NCBI GenBank assembly: GCA_965249955.1
Contig: OZ252261.1
Location: forward strand, 1,984,001-2,048,000
Source of the DNA: SB11 sp965249955
GTDB lineage: Bacteria > Bacteroidota > Bacteroidia > UBA8524
Direction of reading: 5' to 3'
DNA length: 64,000 nucleotides
Part shown: piece by piece, positions 52,213 through 61,551 of the stretch
Position numbering within the stretch: the stretch's first letter is position 1
How the letters are laid out: every line of letters begins with the position of its first letter
The notes under the pieces: generated by a model
What the model saw: the letters and a program-made list of their open reading frames with translations, nothing else
What the model was told of the DNA's origin: nothing
Databases searched by the model: none
Program-made: the position numbers and the translations under genes

Positions 52213-53619
52213 TTAGTTGGCTGTAGCGGTTTTTTTACTAACTTTTTTGTGCTGTATAGGTATATCGGTTTCTTTTATTTTACCAAAACCTCCGTATACA
52301 TTGCGTACTCTTAAAAAACCGTGTTTTTTAAGTATAGATGCTGCCACCATAGATCGGTAACCACCTGCACAGTGTATGTAGTAGTCGGTATCTTTATTTA
52401 GCGTGTTAATGTTTTTTTCAAGGTCTTGCAAGGTAAGCCATTGCGCATCTTTTATGTGCCCGTCGGCAAACTCGCCTTCTTTGCGCACATCCAATACTTT
52501 TATAGGACTGTGTTTATAGTCAATTTCCAATTCTTCAGGCTCAACAGAAATAATCATATCTATTGGGCGTTTGGCTTTTTTCCAAGTGGGCATTCCCCCT
52601 TTTAAGTAACCTTGTATGTTTTCAAAACCTGTGCGGGCAAGGCGTGTAATGGCTTCGCCTTCTTTGCCGTTATCACATACTAAAAGTACGGGTGTTTTTA
52701 CATCTATTAATGTGGCTGCCCAAATGGCAAACTGCCCGTCGAGACCAATATTTATACTTTGTGGAATAAATGCTTTTTCAAAATCGGTAGGGGTGCGGGT
52801 ATCTATAATTACTGCGCCTTTGGCTACTTCAGTATCAAACTCTTTTGCGGTAAAAGCTTTTTGGGCTTTGGCTACTACTTCATCAAAAGCGGTATAGCCT
52901 GCTTTGTTCATAGTTGCATCAGCAAAAAAGTAAGCAGGGGCAGGGGCAAGACCATCAGTAAGCACCTTTATAAAGGTTTTTTTGTCCATATCCTGCATGG
53001 CGTAGTTTAGTTTTTTCTGCTCACCAATAGTAGTATAGGTCTCTTTGCCTATGTTTTTTCCGCAAGCCGAACCTGGGCCGTGTGCAGGGTATACGGTAAT
53101 ATTATCGGCCAAAGGTTTTAGTTTGTTGTTTAGCGAATCGTACATCATTCCCGCCAACTCTTCTTTGGTCATTATACCGTCCAACAAATCGGGGCGACCT
53201 ACATCACCTACAAATAGGGTGTCGCCAGTAAAAACACTATTAGCAACGCCTTTTTCATCGTACAATAAATAACACGATGATTCAGGGGTATGCCCTGGTG
53301 TGTGCAGCAACTCAAAAGTTACTTTGCCCACTTTTATTTTTTCACCGTCTTTTCCTTCGTGTATGGCAAAGCCTGTTTTAGCAGTAGGGCCAAATACTAT
53401 GGTTGCTCCTGTTTTTTGTGCAAGATCGATATGACCCGATACAAAATCGGCGTGAAAATGAGTTTCGAAAATATATTTTATGGTGGCTCCGCGCTGTTTT
53501 GCTTTTTCTATATAAGCCTCTACATCGCGCAAAGGGTCTATTATCACTGCTTCGCCTTCTGATTCTATATAGTAGGTTGCTTGTGCTAAACAGTTGGTAT
53601 AAAGTTGTTCTACGTGCAT
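52213..53619 (-). CDS. MBL-fold hydrolase fused to two rhodanese domains (persulfide dioxygenase-like)
   Basis: A 468-residue cytoplasmic protein. Residues 1-200 form a metallo-beta-lactamase fold of the ETHE1/glyoxalase II-like group: THFHADFVSGH (53-63), GHTPESS (His110), FTGD (Asp133) and PAHGPGSACG (His180). The first rhodanese domain (about 255-352) has Cys315 in VCDNGKEGE. The second (about 360-460) has Cys417 in HCAGGYRS. Such fusions oxidise glutathione- or other low-molecular-weight persulfides and transfer sulfane sulfur. The TauE/SafE exporter two genes upstream fits a sulfite/thiosulfate product. Confidence 0.93.
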   Translation of the reverse strand: MHVEQLYTNCLAQATYYIESEGEAVIIDPLRDVEAYIEKAKQRGATIKYIFETHFHADFVSGHIDLAQKTGATIVFGPTAKTGFAIHEGKDGEKIKVGKVTFELLHTPGHTPESSCYLLYDEKGVANSVFTGDTLFVGDVGRPDLLDGIMTKEELAGMMYDSLNNKLKPLADNITVYPAHGPGSACGKNIGKETYTTIGEQKKLNYAMQDMDKKTFIKVLTDGLAPAPAYFFADATMNKAGYTAFDEVVAKAQKAFTAKEFDTEVAKGAVIIDTRTPTDFEKAFIPQSINIGLDGQFAIWAATLIDVKTPVLLVCDNGKEGEAITRLARTGFENIQGYLKGGMPTWKKAKRPIDMIISVEPEELEIDYKHSPIKVLDVRKEGEFADGHIKDAQWLTLQDLEKNINTLNKDTDYYIHCAGGYRSMVAASILKKHGFLRVRNVYGGFGKIKETDIPIQHKKVSKKTATAN

Positions 53620-53695
53620 AGCTAAATGGATATTACAAATTTAAGGTTTGAAACCGATTATTTATCAAAAAGCACACCAAGCCCAAAGGCTGCCA

Positions 53696-54382
53696 TTATT
53701 GCTTTTTTGGTGTGGTAGCCACAAATTCTTTTAGGTAAAAAGGCTCAAAGTAGGCCACATCTTCAAATTGTTTTTGGCTGAATTTTTCCCAAGCCAGTTC
53801 GCCTACATATTTTGCAGAGGGTCTTATCTCATTAATAAAAATAGCATTGGGGTGATTGATGGTACTTTGGCATTTGGCAGCACCGTCACCAAAAAATACT
53901 ATCGGGTGTTTTTCTAGCTCTTGGCCAAAAGAACTTTCATCCACAATTACCGCTTCAGTTTCTTTTGCCCATTGGTTTTTGGTGTCAATAAGGGCGCAAA
54001 ATACCTCCATACGGCGGGCATCTATCATAGGGCACAAAAGAGTATTTTCTTTTTTGTATTGAGATAATGCGGTGTGTTGTGCCATAGCCATTAGTGTATT
54101 CACACTTATTAAAGGAATGCCCAAGCCATAGCAAAATCCTTTGGCAGCACTTACGCCAATACGTAAACCTGTATACGAGCCCGGGCCTTTGCTTACGGCA
54201 ATAGCATTTATATCGCTAAAGGTAATGCCGGCTTCTTTCACAACTTCATCAACAAAAATGGTAATGTTGGCACTGTGGCTGTGTTGGTCGTTGTTTTCGC
54301 GCAGGGCAATAAGCTCGCCATTGCAATGCAAAGCTATGGAGCACACTTTTGTGGCTGTTTCTATGCTGATAATGTAGCTCAT
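53696..54382 (-). CDS. tsaB: tRNA threonylcarbamoyladenosine biosynthesis protein TsaB
   Basis: A 228-residue ASKHA-fold protein that pairs with TsaD in making t6A37 in ANN-decoding tRNAs. N-terminal ISIETATKVCSIAL, the HSANITIFVDEVVKEAGI segment and AVSKGPGSYTGLRIGVSAAKG are typical. It starts with an ATG that overlaps the stop of the TauE/SafE gene (TAATG), so translation is probably coupled. Confidence 0.95.
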   Translation of the reverse strand: MSYIISIETATKVCSIALHCNGELIALRENNDQHSHSANITIFVDEVVKEAGITFSDINAIAVSKGPGSYTGLRIGVSAAKGFCYGLGIPLISVNTLMAMAQHTALSQYKKENTLLCPMIDARRMEVFCALIDTKNQWAKETEAVIVDESSFGQELEKHPIVFFGDGAAKCQSTINHPNAIFINEIRPSAKYVGELAWEKFSQKQFEDVAYFEPFYLKEFVATTPKKQ

Positions 54383-55206
54383 TAAAAAAAGGTTGCGTAT
54401 ACAATTTTTGCCATTACTAGCAGTGAGAAAAGAGCAAATATAGTTTTGATGACAGGTGAAGGGGCTTTTTGTGAAACAGTTACCCCAAACCCAACCGAAA
54501 ACAATGTGCCTATTATTATAGGTACAGCCACAGGGTAAACTATAAAGCCTATATGCAGTAGGGGAACAGTGTTTATTGGTGTGGCAAATAAATAGCCAAT
54601 TACTATGGTAAAAGCTATTAGCGATACCACTCCCGCCGAAATTGAGGTTGCTTTTTTGATATCTACTTTTAAAAGATCGGTAAAGGTAGGTACCATTATT
54701 ACGCCACCACCTAAGCCCGAAAGGGCAGTGACAAAACCTGTGAAAAAGCCAACAAGGCTGTATTTTATGTTTTTGGGTTCTGCTGTGCCAACCGCAGGTA
54801 CTTTTTTGCGGGTATACAGCATACGGAATATTAAAGGGGTGAGCAGGGCTAGAAAAACGATATTAAACCGCTCTTTACTATACCATGTGCCTACTTGTAT
54901 AAGATAGGTAGTAAAAAGCGCTGATGCTATGGCAGGAATGGCCGTGAAAAGTATTTGACGAGGAAAAAAATTTTTGATGCGGTATTGTTTTATGCTGTTG
55001 CCAATGCCTGTAAACACTATTATAAATAATGAGTTGGCAAGAATAAATTTTACTATTTCATCCTCGTTAAAGCCATAGCGCTTAAAAACAAAATCGAGTA
55101 TGGGAATGAAGATAATACCTCCACCAATACCCAATAAGCCCGACATGAAACCACCAACAAGGCCGGCTACTAAAAACAACGATAAATCTATTAAACTAAA
55201 ATCCAA
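54382..55206 (-). CDS. TauE/SafE family sulfite/sulfoacetate exporter-like permease
   Basis: A 274-residue membrane protein with about eight helices. Signature segments are GLVGGFMSGLLGIGGGIIFIPIL near the start and the internal repeat FFTGFVTALSGLGGGVIMVPTF. The family exports sulfite or sulfonate breakdown products, or imports organosulfur in other cases; the substrate cannot be read from sequence. Its place near the persulfide dioxygenase-like gene suggests a sulfur-oxide role. It overlaps tsaB by one base. Confidence 0.93.
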   Translation of the reverse strand: MDFSLIDLSLFLVAGLVGGFMSGLLGIGGGIIFIPILDFVFKRYGFNEDEIVKFILANSLFIIVFTGIGNSIKQYRIKNFFPRQILFTAIPAIASALFTTYLIQVGTWYSKERFNIVFLALLTPLIFRMLYTRKKVPAVGTAEPKNIKYSLVGFFTGFVTALSGLGGGVIMVPTFTDLLKVDIKKATSISAGVVSLIAFTIVIGYLFATPINTVPLLHIGFIVYPVAVPIIIGTLFSVGFGVTVSQKAPSPVIKTIFALFSLLVMAKIVYATFF

Positions 55207-55255
55207 AACCTATACAATAAGGGGCAAAAATAGGCATTTATGGTGTATGTATAAA

Positions 55256-55290
55256 TTAATAAGGCCTGCGCGTAGCACAGGCCTTATTAA
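55256..55290 (-). terminator. Terminator of the S41 peptidase gene
   Basis: TTAATAAGGCCTG (55256-55268), a nine-base loop, and the complement at 55278-55290. It lies between the ctpA-like stop and the TauE/SafE start, and can separate those transcripts. Confidence 0.8.
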
Positions 55291-55320
55291 TTGCTTGTTG
55301 GGGCTAATTTTATAGTTTGT

Positions 55321-56985
55321 TTATTTGCTTAAAAGCGACTTATAGCGAGCCATATTGTTTAGCACAGAAATGGCGGCGGTAATTTCGGGGTCGTCATTAA
55401 AGCCAACTTCCCAGTTTGCTTTTTGGTAGTAAAAACGCACGGCTATTTCTTTTTCAAGCACCTTTAGTATTTCGTCTTTGTTTTTTTCCAAATCGGCTTG
55501 TTTATCGTGGCCAAGTTGTTTTTTCAATGTTTCAAACTCGTTGCTAATACCACTGTAATATTCTTCTTTTTCAGCTTTCTCTTTCAAAGCATCCATAGCT
55601 TTTTCAGTTTCGGTTTGGTAGCCATAGTCTTTATCTTTCAAAAATGCTTTAAAGTCGTTCCAGTCTTTTTCACTAAGTGCAAAAGTGCTTGCTTTATCAA
55701 TACTCTCATGGGTATTGCGGTATTTATTTGCAAAATCAAAAATCAACAGTTTACGTATAAGGCTTTGGGTTATTTTACTGTATGGTGTGGCCTCTGTTTT
55801 AATATCGGGATCTATACCTGCGCCATCAAGTACTTTACGACCAATTTTGGTTTTAAACTCGTTGCGTAGCGAATCGGGCATGGCTGGTACTGAACCGTCT
55901 TCGCGGCGATGGCTATAGTCAAGAGCTTGTATACAACGACCACTAGGCGTGTAGTATTTTTGGGTAGTAATTTTAAGTTGTGTGCCGTAGGTAAGCATAC
56001 GGGTTGATTGCACCAAGCCTTTACCATACGTGCGCTGGCCTATAACTACACCCCTATCAAGGTCTTGTATCGTTCCCGATACAATTTCTGATGCTGATGC
56101 AGAACCTTTGTTGGTAAGTACTACCAAAGGTATTTCAACATCAACCGGGCTGTTAATGGTTTTATAGTCACGGTTTAGGTCGGTTACTTTACCCTTAGTA
56201 CTTACTACCAATTGGTCGCGAGGAACAAATACGTTTACTATATTCACCGCTTCGTGCAATAATCCGCCCGGGTTGCCCCTTAAGTCAAGTATTACACTAG
56301 TTAGTCCTGCATTCTTTTTCAATTCTTTTAGGGCATCAGCTACTTCTTTGCCTGCATCATTTCTAAACTCTTCTAATACTATATAACCTGTATGTTCATT
56401 AATCATACCGTAGTAGGGCACGTTTTTTACATGTATTTCTTCGCGCTTAATAGTTTTAGTCATACGTTGACCGTCGCGCTCAATAACCAACTTCACTTCT
56501 GTATCGGGTTGACCTTTCAAAAACTTACTCACTCCGCTAACGTCCAATCCTTTTAGGCTTTTTCCGTCGGCCTCAATTAGCAAGTCACCCGCACGCAAGT
56601 CATTTTTTTGCGCTGCATATCCTTCGTAGGGTTCGCTAATGGCTATATAATCACCTTTTTTTACTATTGATGAACCAATACCGCCATACTGGCCTGTAAT
56701 CTGAAAACGGTAGTCTTCTATTTCCGATTCGCTAATAAAATTGGTATAAGGGTCAAGCGAGCTAAGCATGGCATCAATACCCTTGCGCATTAGTTTGGCG
56801 GGTTCAACCTCATCAACATAATAGGTGTTTACCTCTTTATATAGTGTGGTATAAATATCAATGCTTTTTGATATTTCAAAATAGTCGTCAGCACCTTTAA
56901 AAGCAGCAAAACTTAAACCTAAAACCACCAATGTGGTGATAACAGTTTTACGTCGATTACCAAAAAAATTCTTTATACGTTTCAT
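55321..56985 (-). CDS. S41 family carboxy-terminal processing peptidase
   Basis: A 554-residue periplasmic serine protease of the CtpA/Prc type. An N-terminal anchor (about 13-29) precedes a PDZ domain (about 90-175, with GGIGSSIVKKGDYIAI and GLDVSGVSKFLKGQP). The catalytic domain has the Ser/Lys dyad: Ser297 in NKGSASASE and Lys322 in RTYGKGLVQ, 25 residues apart as usual. A long helical C-terminal extension (about 430-554) is characteristic of the Bacteroidota form. It is downstream of rpmH-rnpA-yidD in the same orientation. Confidence 0.96.
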   Translation of the reverse strand: MKRIKNFFGNRRKTVITTLVVLGLSFAAFKGADDYFEISKSIDIYTTLYKEVNTYYVDEVEPAKLMRKGIDAMLSSLDPYTNFISESEIEDYRFQITGQYGGIGSSIVKKGDYIAISEPYEGYAAQKNDLRAGDLLIEADGKSLKGLDVSGVSKFLKGQPDTEVKLVIERDGQRMTKTIKREEIHVKNVPYYGMINEHTGYIVLEEFRNDAGKEVADALKELKKNAGLTSVILDLRGNPGGLLHEAVNIVNVFVPRDQLVVSTKGKVTDLNRDYKTINSPVDVEIPLVVLTNKGSASASEIVSGTIQDLDRGVVIGQRTYGKGLVQSTRMLTYGTQLKITTQKYYTPSGRCIQALDYSHRREDGSVPAMPDSLRNEFKTKIGRKVLDGAGIDPDIKTEATPYSKITQSLIRKLLIFDFANKYRNTHESIDKASTFALSEKDWNDFKAFLKDKDYGYQTETEKAMDALKEKAEKEEYYSGISNEFETLKKQLGHDKQADLEKNKDEILKVLEKEIAVRFYYQKANWEVGFNDDPEITAAISVLNNMARYKSLLSK

Positions 56986-57082
56986 AACAATTCTGCTATT
57001 TGTTGTTTACTTCAATTACTCTGTGTTTTCAGGTTGTTAATTAAACCTTTTTCTTCAATACCCCAACGCTGTAAATAGTAAA

Positions 57083-57316
57083 TTATTTTAGCGGATGGTA
57101 GCCGTGCCCACCCCACCAAGGGTTGCAGCTAAGTATGCGCTTTAGCGCCAGCCAGCCGCCTTTTAGGGGGCCGTATTTTTTTAGTGCCTGTATGGCGTAT
57201 ACTGAGCAGGTGGGGGTGTAGCGACAAGTGGGGGGTAGCAATGGAGATAGTATCCATTGGTATAGTTTTACCAAAAGTATAAAGGGCGAACTAAGTATTA
57301 TTTTTAGCCAACGCAT
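57083..57316 (-). CDS. yidD: Membrane protein insertion efficiency factor YidD
   Basis: A 77-residue protein from ATG 57316 (an in-frame TTG at 57322 adds two residues). It has a membrane-associated amphipathic N-terminus and the conserved CRYTPTCSVYAIQALKKYG and CNPWWGGHGYHPL blocks with their cysteines. It aids YidC in membrane protein insertion. It overlaps the end of rnpA by 26 bases, the usual rnpA-yidD coupling. Confidence 0.96.
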   Translation of the reverse strand: MRWLKIILSSPFILLVKLYQWILSPLLPPTCRYTPTCSVYAIQALKKYGPLKGGWLALKRILSCNPWWGGHGYHPLK

Positions 57317-57689
57317 CTGCAAACTTATTCAGTAAACCCACCACTTTTTGTTCTAAAATATCAGTAGGGGTGTGTTCTTTACCAACATATCCTAGCAAAA
57401 AGCAGGCCTGTTGTGCGTTCGAAGTTAAACAATCGTGTGCAATGGACTTGTTTTTTCGATAAATCTCACGCAATTGCCTTTTAATGCGATTACGATCGTG
57501 CGCTTTTTTAAAATTACGTTTGGGTACGCTAAGAAGAACTTGCGCAATAGCACCGCCTGACTGGGGCAACAAGGTGTATGTTAACTTAATCGGGTGGGCA
57601 AAAAAAGATCCTGAAGGTTCTTTAAAAAGAAGCTCAATAGATTTTTTCGCCGCAAGGCGTTCGCTTTTGCTAAACCTTTGGTCAGTCAA
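57291..57689 (-). CDS. rnpA: Ribonuclease P protein component
   Basis: A 132-residue basic protein that assists the RNase P RNA in removing 5' leaders of pre-tRNAs. The RNR motif region AHDRNRIKRQLREIYRKN (about 62-79) and the N-terminal FSKSERLAAKKSIELLF are typical. It follows rpmH with a hairpin terminator between them, and yidD overlaps its end. Confidence 0.95.
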   Translation of the reverse strand: MTDQRFSKSERLAAKKSIELLFKEPSGSFFAHPIKLTYTLLPQSGGAIAQVLLSVPKRNFKKAHDRNRIKRQLREIYRKNKSIAHDCLTSNAQQACFLLGYVGKEHTPTDILEQKVVGLLNKFADALAKNNT

Positions 57690-57713
57690 CAGAATTTAAA
57701 AGTATAAATAAAA

Positions 57714-57738
57714 AAGGCTTAACGGTAGGTTAAGCCTT
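57714..57738 (-). terminator. Terminator at the end of rpmH
   Basis: AAGGCTTAAC (57714-57723), loop GGTAG, complement 57729-57738. On the minus strand the stem includes the rpmH stop codon and is followed by a T-rich stretch. It probably reduces rnpA transcription relative to rpmH. Confidence 0.8.
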
Positions 57739-57894
57739 GTGAGTTCTTTCGTCAGATACGGTAAGTCTTTTTCTACCTTTTGCTCTACGCCTAGCAAGAA
57801 CTTTACGGCCGTTTTTGGTAGCCATTCTCTCTCTAAAGCCGTGCTTATTTTTTCTCTTTCTTACCGAGGGCTGATATGTTCTTTTTTGGGCCAT
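57730..57894 (-). CDS. rpmH: 50S ribosomal protein L34
   Basis: A 54-residue very basic protein from ATG 57894 (the frame extends to 57921, but the extra nine residues are not family-like). AQKRTYQPSVRKRKNKHGFRERM and GRKVLARRRAKGRKRLTVS are the L34 signature. The C-terminal extension DERTHKA is slightly longer than in E. coli. First gene of rpmH-rnpA-yidD. No DnaA gene or DnaA-box cluster lies next to it. Confidence 0.97.
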   Translation of the reverse strand: MAQKRTYQPSVRKRKNKHGFRERMATKNGRKVLARRRAKGRKRLTVSDERTHKA

Positions 57895-57977
57895 TTCAGT
57901 GTAAATTTTAAAGGACGGCAAAGATAGGATAATTTTTCAACAAAAAAATTTAGCCTTTAAAAATCTTTTACAATTGG

Positions 57978-57985
57978 TATCTTTG
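57978..57985 (+). promoter_or_regulatory. Promoter -7 element of the sorted cargo protein gene
   Basis: TATCTTTG matches TAnnTTTG exactly, 33 bases before the ATG at 58019. A CTTTA at 57954-57958 lies at about the -33 position. Confidence 0.5.
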
Positions 57986-58018
57986 CCTCTTCAATTATAT
58001 GCTAAAGCCTTGTAAATA

Positions 58019-59533
58019 ATGGTATTGAATAAAATAAAAGCCTTCATTTTTGTTTTGCTAATAAGCACTATAGCCGGCAAAGCACAGCTAATAAAGTCGA
58101 TTAGTAGTGTTGATGTTCCAGATAATTATACAGTTCGCCTTGAAGGCGACAAGAACACAACACTAACTTTTAGGTGGACTAGTGCTGATTTAAAAAAGCC
58201 TAATGTAATTTATAGTTATGCCTTTCAGCTTGATACTGTGGGAGGGGCTTTTGATAATCCGTGGTCAAAAACAGGAGGCGTTTGTTGCGCTAGTTTTTTT
58301 AATGATACAATAATGAATGTATCGTTGGATTATTTGGCTAAAGAGATAGATTATATATACACTACCCGTTATAAAAAGAATTTTGTGCAGGGCGATAGTG
58401 TTGTATTAGATTGGATAATTGCTGTTAACGCTAGCGGGCCCGGTGCCAGCTATGATAATAAAAAGACTCTTAACCGTACTATTACTTTTATTCGCGGACA
58501 GTTTAACCAAGAGTATGTTCCTGTAAAGTTGTTGCAACCGTTAGATAACTCTAGTTTTTTTGTAGAAGATAACGCGACCATAAATCTGAAATTTCAATGG
58601 AATAAGGCTTATTGCCCTACCGGTTGCGATGCAGCACAATATCAAATAATGTTTGATAGTATGGGCGGAGATTTTAGTAATCCGCTATACTTTTACACAG
58701 TGCCCCAAAGCCCTTTTGATACTTTGCTTGATGTGAGGCAAGATGTTTTAGCACAAATGATGTTTGATGATGGTGTGCCCCGCAATACTCCAAAAACGTA
58801 TAAATGGACGGTGAAAACTTTTGGTAATGGCGAAGAGTTTTTTGCCATAGCCCCACGAAGAATTAGCCTGCTACGTGGGTTGATGCGTACAGAAAACATA
58901 CCCTTTTACATACAAACACCTGTAGATAATGCAGTGTTTAAGCTTGAAGACAACAAAAATGATTCTATAGTTTTTAGGTGGAACAAAACCCAAACTGGTT
59001 TTCCTGATGCAGCCAGTTATATTTTGTTGTTTGATACAGCAAAAGCAACGCCTAACTTTAATAATCCAAAGTTTAGGTTTAAAACTAGCGTAGGCGACAC
59101 TAGTTTTATTTCACGCTACATTGCTTTACGTGATTCTATTGATAAGAATTATGGGAAAAAGTGGAATAGTGTTTCGCTAAAATGGACAGTGCAAGCAGAT
59201 ATAATAGGCTACAAGTTTATGAGTGAAGACACTAATGATATGCTAATAGCGCGTGGATTTTTTGCAGGCATCCAAAACACTCAAAAACAAATAGCGCGTA
59301 TATATCCCAACCCTGCAACACAGCATATAAATATTATTACTGATAACGGTTTTAACGCTACAACGGTGCAGGTATGTGATGCTTTAGGTCGCATACTTTT
59401 CACCTCGAATGTGGCACAAAACAATGGACACATTAATTGTGATGTTTCTAACCTTGCAGCAGGTTTGTATTATGTGCGCCTTTGGGGACAAAACGGCTGG
59501 GCACGACCTATTACCTTTGTAAAACAACAATAA
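58019..59533 (+). CDS. Secreted protein with SusE-like repeats and type IX sorting domain
   Basis: A 504-residue exported protein. A signal peptide (about 1-22, ending GKAQ) is followed by three repeats of a beta-sandwich with the pattern L-E-D/G-D-x(5)-L-x-F-x-W. The marker tryptophans lie in LTFRWTSADL, LKFQWNKAYC and IVFRWNKTQTG. Each repeat continues with an F-D-t-a-x-x-x-F-x-N-P segment, as in SusE domains. The last 80 residues (IARIYPNPATQHINI through LAAGLYYVRLWGQNG) are a type A T9SS C-terminal domain. It is therefore probably secreted by the type IX system and bound to the cell surface, with a likely carbohydrate-binding role. Confidence 0.88.
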   Translation: MVLNKIKAFIFVLLISTIAGKAQLIKSISSVDVPDNYTVRLEGDKNTTLTFRWTSADLKKPNVIYSYAFQLDTVGGAFDNPWSKTGGVCCASFFNDTIMNVSLDYLAKEIDYIYTTRYKKNFVQGDSVVLDWIIAVNASGPGASYDNKKTLNRTITFIRGQFNQEYVPVKLLQPLDNSSFFVEDNATINLKFQWNKAYCPTGCDAAQYQIMFDSMGGDFSNPLYFYTVPQSPFDTLLDVRQDVLAQMMFDDGVPRNTPKTYKWTVKTFGNGEEFFAIAPRRISLLRGLMRTENIPFYIQTPVDNAVFKLEDNKNDSIVFRWNKTQTGFPDAASYILLFDTAKATPNFNNPKFRFKTSVGDTSFISRYIALRDSIDKNYGKKWNSVSLKWTVQADIIGYKFMSEDTNDMLIARGFFAGIQNTQKQIARIYPNPATQHINIITDNGFNATTVQVCDALGRILFTSNVAQNNGHINCDVSNLAAGLYYVRLWGQNGWARPITFVKQQ

Positions 59534-59552
59534 CTTTTTAGTATATAATTAA

Positions 59553-60548
59553 ATGAAGATAGCTTTAGTAGGTGCCACCGGACTTGTGGGCGGCATGATG
59601 ATGCGTGTATTGGAAGAAGAAAATTTTCCTATAACTGAATTTTATCCCGTAGCCTCTGAAAAATCAGTAGGAAAGAAGATAAAGTTTAAGGGAAAGGAAT
59701 ACACCATACTTAGTGCAGATGAAGCTATTGCAAAACAGCCACACATAGCCTTGTTTTCGGCAGGGGGAAGCATTTCATTAGAGTTAGCACCAAAATTTGC
59801 TGCTGTTGGAACTACGGTTATTGATAATAGTAGTGCATGGCGTATGCAAGAAGGCATAAAGTTGGTAGTGCCCGAAATAAACGGACATTTACTAACAACT
59901 GATGATAAAATAATAGCCAACCCCAATTGTTCTACCATACAAATGGTAATGGCACTTGCGCCATTACACAAACAATATGGGATAAAACGTATAATAGTAT
60001 CAACCTATCAATCAATTACAGGTACAGGGCAAAAAGCCGTTACCCAGTTAGAAAACGAACGCAACGGTATAGATGGAGAAAAGGCATATCCCTACCGTAT
60101 TGATATGAATTGTATACCCCACTGTGATGTGTTTTTAGATAACGGCTATACCAAAGAAGAAATGAAGCTGGTGAATGAAACACAAAAAATACTAAACGAT
60201 TATACCATAAAAGTAACCGCAACAGCAGTGCGTGTGCCTGTTATGGGCGGACACTCTGAAGCAGTGAATGTGGAGTTTGAAAAACCATACACAATTAATG
60301 AGGTGAAGCAATTACTGCAAAATACTGATGGTATAATGCTACAAGATGATGTAGCTAATTTAAACTACCCAATGCCAATGTTGGCTGCTGATAAGAATGA
60401 TGTTTTTGTTGGTCGTATCCGTCGAGATGAATCTGTGGAAAATGGACTTAATTTGTGGATAGTGGCTGATAATTTGCGTAAAGGTGCTGCCACCAACGCA
60501 GTACAAATAGCTAAATTAATTGAGCAACAATTAAAAGTGGTTAGTTAA
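59553..60548 (+). CDS. asd: Aspartate-semialdehyde dehydrogenase
   Basis: Reduces aspartyl phosphate to aspartate semialdehyde using NADPH, on the path to lysine, meso-DAP, threonine and methionine. It so supports the MurE substrate. Length 331 is normal. NADP loop GATGLVGGMM is at 7-16, the catalytic Cys126 lies in NPNCSTIQ, and the catalytic His region VPVMGGHSEAVNVEF is present. It is 19 bases after the cargo protein gene. Confidence 0.97.
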   Translation: MKIALVGATGLVGGMMMRVLEEENFPITEFYPVASEKSVGKKIKFKGKEYTILSADEAIAKQPHIALFSAGGSISLELAPKFAAVGTTVIDNSSAWRMQEGIKLVVPEINGHLLTTDDKIIANPNCSTIQMVMALAPLHKQYGIKRIIVSTYQSITGTGQKAVTQLENERNGIDGEKAYPYRIDMNCIPHCDVFLDNGYTKEEMKLVNETQKILNDYTIKVTATAVRVPVMGGHSEAVNVEFEKPYTINEVKQLLQNTDGIMLQDDVANLNYPMPMLAADKNDVFVGRIRRDESVENGLNLWIVADNLRKGAATNAVQIAKLIEQQLKVVS

Positions 60549-60583
60549 TATTGGCTTTACACTCCCTATTACAGTAAAACACA

Positions 60584-60591
60584 TATATTTG
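60584..60591 (+). promoter_or_regulatory. Candidate promoter -7 element of the polysaccharide export operon
   Basis: TATATTTG matches TAnnTTTG. If used, the transcript would have a leader of about 120 bases before the Wza-like ATG at 60721. No ORF or clear hairpin is seen in the leader. Confidence 0.35.
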
Positions 60592-60720
60592 CCAAAATTT
60601 AAAAAAAATACTCTTTTAAATTTTATGCATCAGATGTGCAAAACCATAACTATTTGTATTGGTTAATTTTGAAATAAGGCCAAAAACATTGGGTGGAAGA
60701 AAACAGAAAACCCGCAACGT

Positions 60721-61536
60721 ATGAAAAGAACCCTATATAAAGCCTCAGGTCTTTTATTTGTTATCCTCTTTTTAGGATCATGTATACCCAATAAGCGTTT
60801 GGTGTATTTGCAAGAAAAAGATGAAAAAGCAACCTACACTGATAGTTTTACATACAAAAGAGAAGAATACAAACTTCAAATTAATGATATAATAAAAGTA
60901 GAGGTTACAACTATAAATGATAACCCTGAGTTTATTGCAATGTTCTCAAGTTCCAATGGGGGCGGGGGCGGTGCACAAAACTTAGCAGCAGGCGGCGGTA
61001 TGGGAGGAGACTTGTATTACACCACAGGTTATACCGTTAATGATTCGGGCTACATTGTTTTTCCATTATTAGGCAGAGTTGATGTTGTGGGTTTATCACT
61101 TCTTCAAGTATCGCAAAAAATACAAGATAAACTTAGTGAAAGCGAATCAGGCGTTCAAGTCATAACACGCTTAGGAGGTATACGCTTTTCAATACTTGGC
61201 GAGGTAAATCGTCCAGGTAAATTCGTGGCATTACAAAATCAAGTCACTCTTTTTGAAGCCGTTGCTTTGGCAGGGGATATGAAAGAGATAGCCAGACGTG
61301 ATAAAATAGCATTGGTGAGACAATATCCTAATGGAGCTAAAATACACTACATTGATATATTGGATAAAAACATAATTAACTCGCCGTATTACTTTTTACA
61401 ACCCAACGATTTTATTTATGTAGAACCACTAGAAAGAAGGGCATATGGTGTAGGTGTTAACGGTTTACAAACTCTAACTACTGTGCTAACCTTAATTTCT
61501 ACAACCCTTGTTTTGGTTGCATATATAAACAGATAA
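60721..61536 (+). CDS. Polysaccharide export protein, Wza-like outer membrane lipoprotein
   Basis: A 271-residue outer membrane auxiliary (OPX) protein that forms the exit channel for capsular or exopolysaccharide. A lipoprotein signal with LGSC (Cys21) precedes PNKRLVYLQ. The poly-export domain (about 50-150, with YKLQINDIIKVEV and YIVFPLLGRVDVVG) and SLBB domain (about 155-240, with FSILGEVNRPGKF) follow. There is a hydrophobic C-terminal helix (about 248-268). A Gly-rich insert occurs at about 80-97. The Wzc-like gene starts 15 bases later. Confidence 0.94.
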   Translation: MKRTLYKASGLLFVILFLGSCIPNKRLVYLQEKDEKATYTDSFTYKREEYKLQINDIIKVEVTTINDNPEFIAMFSSSNGGGGGAQNLAAGGGMGGDLYYTTGYTVNDSGYIVFPLLGRVDVVGLSLLQVSQKIQDKLSESESGVQVITRLGGIRFSILGEVNRPGKFVALQNQVTLFEAVALAGDMKEIARRDKIALVRQYPNGAKIHYIDILDKNIINSPYYFLQPNDFIYVEPLERRAYGVGVNGLQTLTTVLTLISTTLVLVAYINR

Positions 61537-61551
61537 CAGAAGAAAGCCTAC

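Noticed and set aside
57690..58018. Replication origin near rpmH/rnpA
   Set aside because: No dnaA or dnaN gene and no cluster of DnaA-box sequences is seen.
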